From contig PWGE01000445.1 in NCBI GenBank assembly GCA_003554345.1, positions 1 through 9,140 of the forward strand: 9,140 nt of DNA, in the 5' to 3' direction. The notes under the pieces were generated by a model that was not told the DNA's origin, did not search any database, and saw only the letters and a list, made by a program, of their open reading frames with translations. Source of the stretch: T1SED10-198M sp003554345 [NCBI: Candidatus Sumerlaeota bacterium] (GTDB taxonomy: Bacteria > Sumerlaeota > T1SED10-198M). This document shows positions 6,571 to 9,140 of this stretch, in pieces. Position 1 is the stretch's first letter; the number at the start of each line of letters is the position of its first letter. Both the position numbers and the translations under genes were made by a program.

Positions 6571-7984
6571 TATAGAAGAAAAATCCCCTGTTAATAAAGA
6601 TCTGGACGACCATAACTGCAGATGCTACTATTATCCTTACAGGAACCGGCTGTTCATAACTATAAAACAGAACCAGCGCAGCAAACAGATGAAATATGTA
6701 CTCTTTTCTCCAGAAGTTGTATGATAATGGTGCTTTTCCCAGAATAAAGACAATTCCCAACGAGACTAAATCACTGATACCTGCCAGGAACAATGCCCGC
6801 AGAGGAGTCAGCACTCCTGCCGCCTGAAATATAACCAATCCGATAGCCATTAAAACAAAATGACCTGCTGATTTAACCACCAGTAACCAGTTCTTTTTTT
6901 TGGTCAGCGTCAGATTCACAAACTCATACTCAAATGGCTTGAGGGCAACCACAATAAAAAAGGCCGAAAACAAACGGGCAGCTTCCAGATAGTCAGACAA
7001 GAAAGCCTGAAAAAACCAGGGGGCTGCCAGAAAAAACCCTGTAAGCATCACCCAGCTTACCAGCGTACTTCCCTGTACCTGCAGTTTTAGCACCTTTTTC
7101 AGACTGCCGATATTTTCTTTCGAATTCAATTGCGGCAAATTGGGGAAAAAGTAATTCGCCAGCACCACCACAAAATTCAAAAACATATAGAGTAAAGAAG
7201 CCGCCAGACCTGTAAACCCCACTATATCGGGTTTATAACGAACAAAATTTAAAAATAATACTATAAATTCTCCCGTAAAATGATGTATTTCAACATTGAT
7301 AAAATGGGCAACGCCATACAGCATGTGAAAACGTACCGAAAAAGGAACAGCTGTTTCTTTGTGTGTTGTAACTTTTAATCTTTTCAATGATTTTTTCCAG
7401 AAATAGTAACTGTATAAAGAACCCAGTAAAAAAGCAGTAAGATGAGCAAAAAGAGCTCCTTCAAATCCCATTGAAAAACCCCAGGTCAGTGTTACTATCC
7501 CTAAGAATTTTAAGCCGTTAAGAAGAGCAAGGAAGGAGAACCAGTGCAATATACGTCGAGTGGCATACAGCAAATGGATCCAGTAATGAGACCAGAAATA
7601 ACCAATCCCGCATACTACGATATACGCCAGAAAAATAAAGATATTTTCATGGATACCCTCCGGAGCCCGAAAAAACATATAAAGAAAAACAAATAGCACG
7701 GTTAATAAAAACTGATACAACCATATATAGCGTATAATAGGTAAATATGATTTAAGGAAACCACGGTTTTTTCGATCAAACTGATCAATGGCCACCCGGG
7801 TAAGAGTTTGAAGCAAGCCCAGGTTGGAAAATTCAAAAACAACAATAACAAGAGAATTAAGGAGGCGAAACATGCCATATTCATCAGTAGCAAGTAACCG
7901 TACAAGCAAAAAGGTGTTAATTACGGCAAAACCATTACCAAGTGCCCGTAAAACAAAGGCGTGACTTACTTTTTTAAAATGCAT
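6539..7984 (-). CDS. Wzx-like oligosaccharide flippase (MOP superfamily)
   Basis: This 481-residue, very hydrophobic protein has about 12 to 14 predicted transmembrane helices. The N-terminus has the polysaccharide-flippase pattern: an SHAFVLRALGNGFAVINTFLLVRLL helix followed by the first cytoplasmic loop TDEYGMFRLLNSL, like the conserved loop after helix 1 in Wzx/RfbX proteins. Flippases of this family move undecaprenyl-linked sugar units across the inner membrane. The C-terminal third is weakly conserved, as usual. It starts within the last 19 nt of the glycosyltransferase gene, so the two are likely co-translated and function in one glycan pathway. The codons for K362-K364 form the run A8G (plus strand 6893-6901), which includes an in-phase A AAA AAG slippery heptamer. 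A -1 shift there would stop after six or seven residues. The substrate is unknown; a lipid II-type or teichuronic-type flippase is a less likely alternative. Confidence 0.85.
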   Translation of the reverse strand: MHFKKVSHAFVLRALGNGFAVINTFLLVRLLATDEYGMFRLLNSLVIVVFEFSNLGLLQTLTRVAIDQFDRKNRGFLKSYLPIIRYIWLYQFLLTVLFVFLYMFFRAPEGIHENIFIFLAYIVVCGIGYFWSHYWIHLLYATRRILHWFSFLALLNGLKFLGIVTLTWGFSMGFEGALFAHLTAFLLGSLYSYYFWKKSLKRLKVTTHKETAVPFSVRFHMLYGVAHFINVEIHHFTGEFIVLFLNFVRYKPDIVGFTGLAASLLYMFLNFVVVLANYFFPNLPQLNSKENIGSLKKVLKLQVQGSTLVSWVMLTGFFLAAPWFFQAFLSDYLEAARLFSAFFIVVALKPFEYEFVNLTLTKKKNWLLVVKSAGHFVLMAIGLVIFQAAGVLTPLRALFLAGISDLVSLGIVFILGKAPLSYNFWRKEYIFHLFAALVLFYSYEQPVPVRIIVASAVMVVQIFINRGFFFYIISRYSERQK

Positions 7985-9087
7985 TCAAAGTACCATTGGA
8001 GTAATTCATTAAAAGAAGCATTAAAGTCATATTTTTTTTTGATATAACGACTCACTTTTAATAACTCCTGATAGACGTCATTTTTCTTAATACATGCCCT
8101 GAGAAGAGAAGCAAAGGAATGATAGTCTTCCACCATGAACCGGGAACTGTCCCTGATCTCTTCAAAAACCGGAATTTTCGATAATATAAGGGGAAGATGA
8201 TAATAAGCTCCTTCTACTACAGGCAGGCCAAAACCCTCATAACAGGACAGGTTAAGAACTCCCAGGCAATTGAGATAAAGAGTTTTAAGTTTCTCAGGGG
8301 AAACATTTTCCAGAAAAGCACTATCGGGTGTCAACTGTATTTTTTTCAGCACTTGACGCGATTTCCAGCCCTTATTCCCTGCTAACAGGAGTTGATACTC
8401 GTTGGGCTCCTCTTTCTTCCATTTTTCCCACCAGCTGAGAAGAGTCTCTATATTTTTTCGTGGCTCCAGGGTCCCTACATGTAAAAAATACTTTTTAACC
8501 TGAACGGAAGAGTTGAAAAGAAGCTCTTTTTGCACTTCATGAGAAGGCAAATCACCCCATCGCAAAGAAACTCCCAGGGGAATGACTTTGATTCGCTCCG
8601 GGATTATTTCATATTTTTTTGAGATTTCTTTTTTTACCGTTTTAGAATCAGTGATCAGGTAGCGAGAATGACAGATGCTTCTTTTGAAATTATGCTTATA
8701 ATATAATTTTTTGTAAAGGGGAATCGACCACGGATACTGACAAAATGTCAGATCGTGGACAGTACAAATGACCTGAAAATGCCTGCATCGGTATGGTATG
8801 GAAAAGGCAAGCTGATGGAGCCAGCGGATGCCGCGTGATTTCAACAGACCTGGAATGACTATTTGTTCGGCAAGAACCTTTTGCCGACGATTACGAACAG
8901 GTAAAACGACAGCATTCGTACTTGATTGAAATCCCTTCGGCAAATTGACCCCTTCCGGAAATATAAAGAAAAAGGATTCCAGAGTAGCAGGGGAAAGCTG
9001 CGAAAACTGTTCAAGCAATAAAGAGGCATAGGTAGCAGTTCCTCCTTTATGCAAAAGAGGAAGAAAATTTATGGCGATTTTCTCCAT
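7966..9087 (-). CDS. Glycosyltransferase, GT4-type (GT-B fold)
   Basis: This 373-residue cytoplasmic GT-B enzyme probably transfers a sugar from a nucleotide-sugar to a growing surface glycan. The N-terminal acceptor domain opens with INFLPLLHKGGTATYASLL (6-24), a Gly-rich loop typical of GT4, and has VCTVHDLTF and YLITDSKTVKKEI farther on. The C-terminal donor domain begins near HVGTLEPRKNIETLL, where the Arg-Lys pair contacts donor phosphates, and continues to LLLAGNKGW. It carries the E-x7-E signature CYEGFGLPVVEG with E284 and E292. The donor sugar cannot be told. ATG 9087 is the first start after an in-frame TGA and matches the family's beginning, but no good Shine-Dalgarno is seen; an AGAGGAG lies too far upstream, about 22 nt. 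Codons 350-352 are a run of nine A (plus 8032-8040) close to the C-terminus. The 3' end overlaps the flippase gene by 19 nt. Confidence 0.92.
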   Translation of the reverse strand: MEKIAINFLPLLHKGGTATYASLLLEQFSQLSPATLESFFFIFPEGVNLPKGFQSSTNAVVLPVRNRRQKVLAEQIVIPGLLKSRGIRWLHQLAFSIPYRCRHFQVICTVHDLTFCQYPWSIPLYKKLYYKHNFKRSICHSRYLITDSKTVKKEISKKYEIIPERIKVIPLGVSLRWGDLPSHEVQKELLFNSSVQVKKYFLHVGTLEPRKNIETLLSWWEKWKKEEPNEYQLLLAGNKGWKSRQVLKKIQLTPDSAFLENVSPEKLKTLYLNCLGVLNLSCYEGFGLPVVEGAYYHLPLILSKIPVFEEIRDSSRFMVEDYHSFASLLRACIKKNDVYQELLKVSRYIKKKYDFNASFNELLQWYFECILKK

Positions 9088-9099
9088 AGAAAGAGGTTT

Positions 9100-9140
9100 T
9101 CAATCATCTCCTCTCATTATGCGCCGCGGAACAGTCAAGA
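9100..9140 (-). CDS. Possible 3' end of an upstream minus-strand gene
   Basis: Reading into the right edge, one minus-strand frame ends with LTVPRRIMRGDD and a TGA at 9102-9100, 12 nt before the glycosyltransferase start. A second frame is also open to the edge and stops at 9106-9104. Tight spacing elsewhere in this cluster makes a coding end likely, but thirteen codons cannot decide the frame or the product. Confidence 0.25.
   Translation of the reverse strand, partial: LTVPRRIMRGDD

Noticed and set aside
8197-8385. A 62-codon plus-strand open frame inside the glycosyltransferase gene
   Set aside because: It is antisense to the conserved donor-binding domain, including the E-x7-E motif, and its translation looks random.
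9068-9107. A 12-codon open frame (MIENLFLWRKSP) right after AGAGGAG, overlapping the glycosyltransferase start
   Set aside because: The spacing between the AGAGGAG and its ATG is far too short, and the peptide shows no leader-like codon run. An upstream gene end explains the region better.
9092-9114. Inverted repeat AGAGG...CCTCT before the glycosyltransferase start
   Set aside because: A five-base stem with a 13-base loop is expected by chance and has no T-run to make it a terminator.

Overview
The window is a gene-dense, moderately AT-rich bacterial chromosomal segment with almost no intergenic DNA. It reads as core chromosome: there is no transposase, integrase, tRNA, rRNA, CRISPR array or phage gene. 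The organism cannot be named from the sequence. The lipobox lipoprotein, the Wzm/TagG-type exporter permease and the flippase/glycosyltransferase pair suggest a bacterium that exports surface polysaccharide and probably has an outer membrane. The holB-ricT (PSP1) linkage is familiar from Firmicutes but also occurs in other deep-branching phyla. A spirochaete-like or other non-proteobacterial lineage is only a guess.

Layout, plus strand (1 to 6570): eight genes run in one direction with junctions between a 34-nt overlap and a 5-nt gap, so they probably form one translationally coupled operon. In order they are: the C-terminal end of a Smr-domain protein; a protein with a GspE/PilB N-terminal domain but no ATPase domain; DNA polymerase III delta' (holB); a PSP1/RicT iron-sulfur protein; an ABC-2 polysaccharide-export permease; a lipoprotein with a predicted beta-sandwich; a CCA-adding-type tRNA nucleotidyltransferase with an HD domain; and a small membrane-anchored protein of unknown function.

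Layout, minus strand (6539 to 9140): a GT4-type glycosyltransferase and a Wzx-like flippase overlap by 19 nt and look like the end of a surface-polysaccharide cluster entering from beyond the right edge. The last plus-strand gene and the flippase gene converge and overlap tail to tail by 32 nt, with no visible terminator between the two units.

How they work together: the plus operon mixes replication (holB), RNA metabolism (ricT, cca) and nucleic-acid processing (Smr) with envelope functions (permease, lipoprotein, anchored protein). The permease has no ATPase gene beside it. Together with the flippase and glycosyltransferase it suggests surface glycan production, but nothing here shows that the two strands act in the same pathway. 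No clearly new multi-gene system is visible. The best leads are the ATPase-less GspE-like protein, the permease-lipoprotein pair inside a housekeeping operon, and a Glu in place of the first catalytic Asp in the nucleotidyltransferase.
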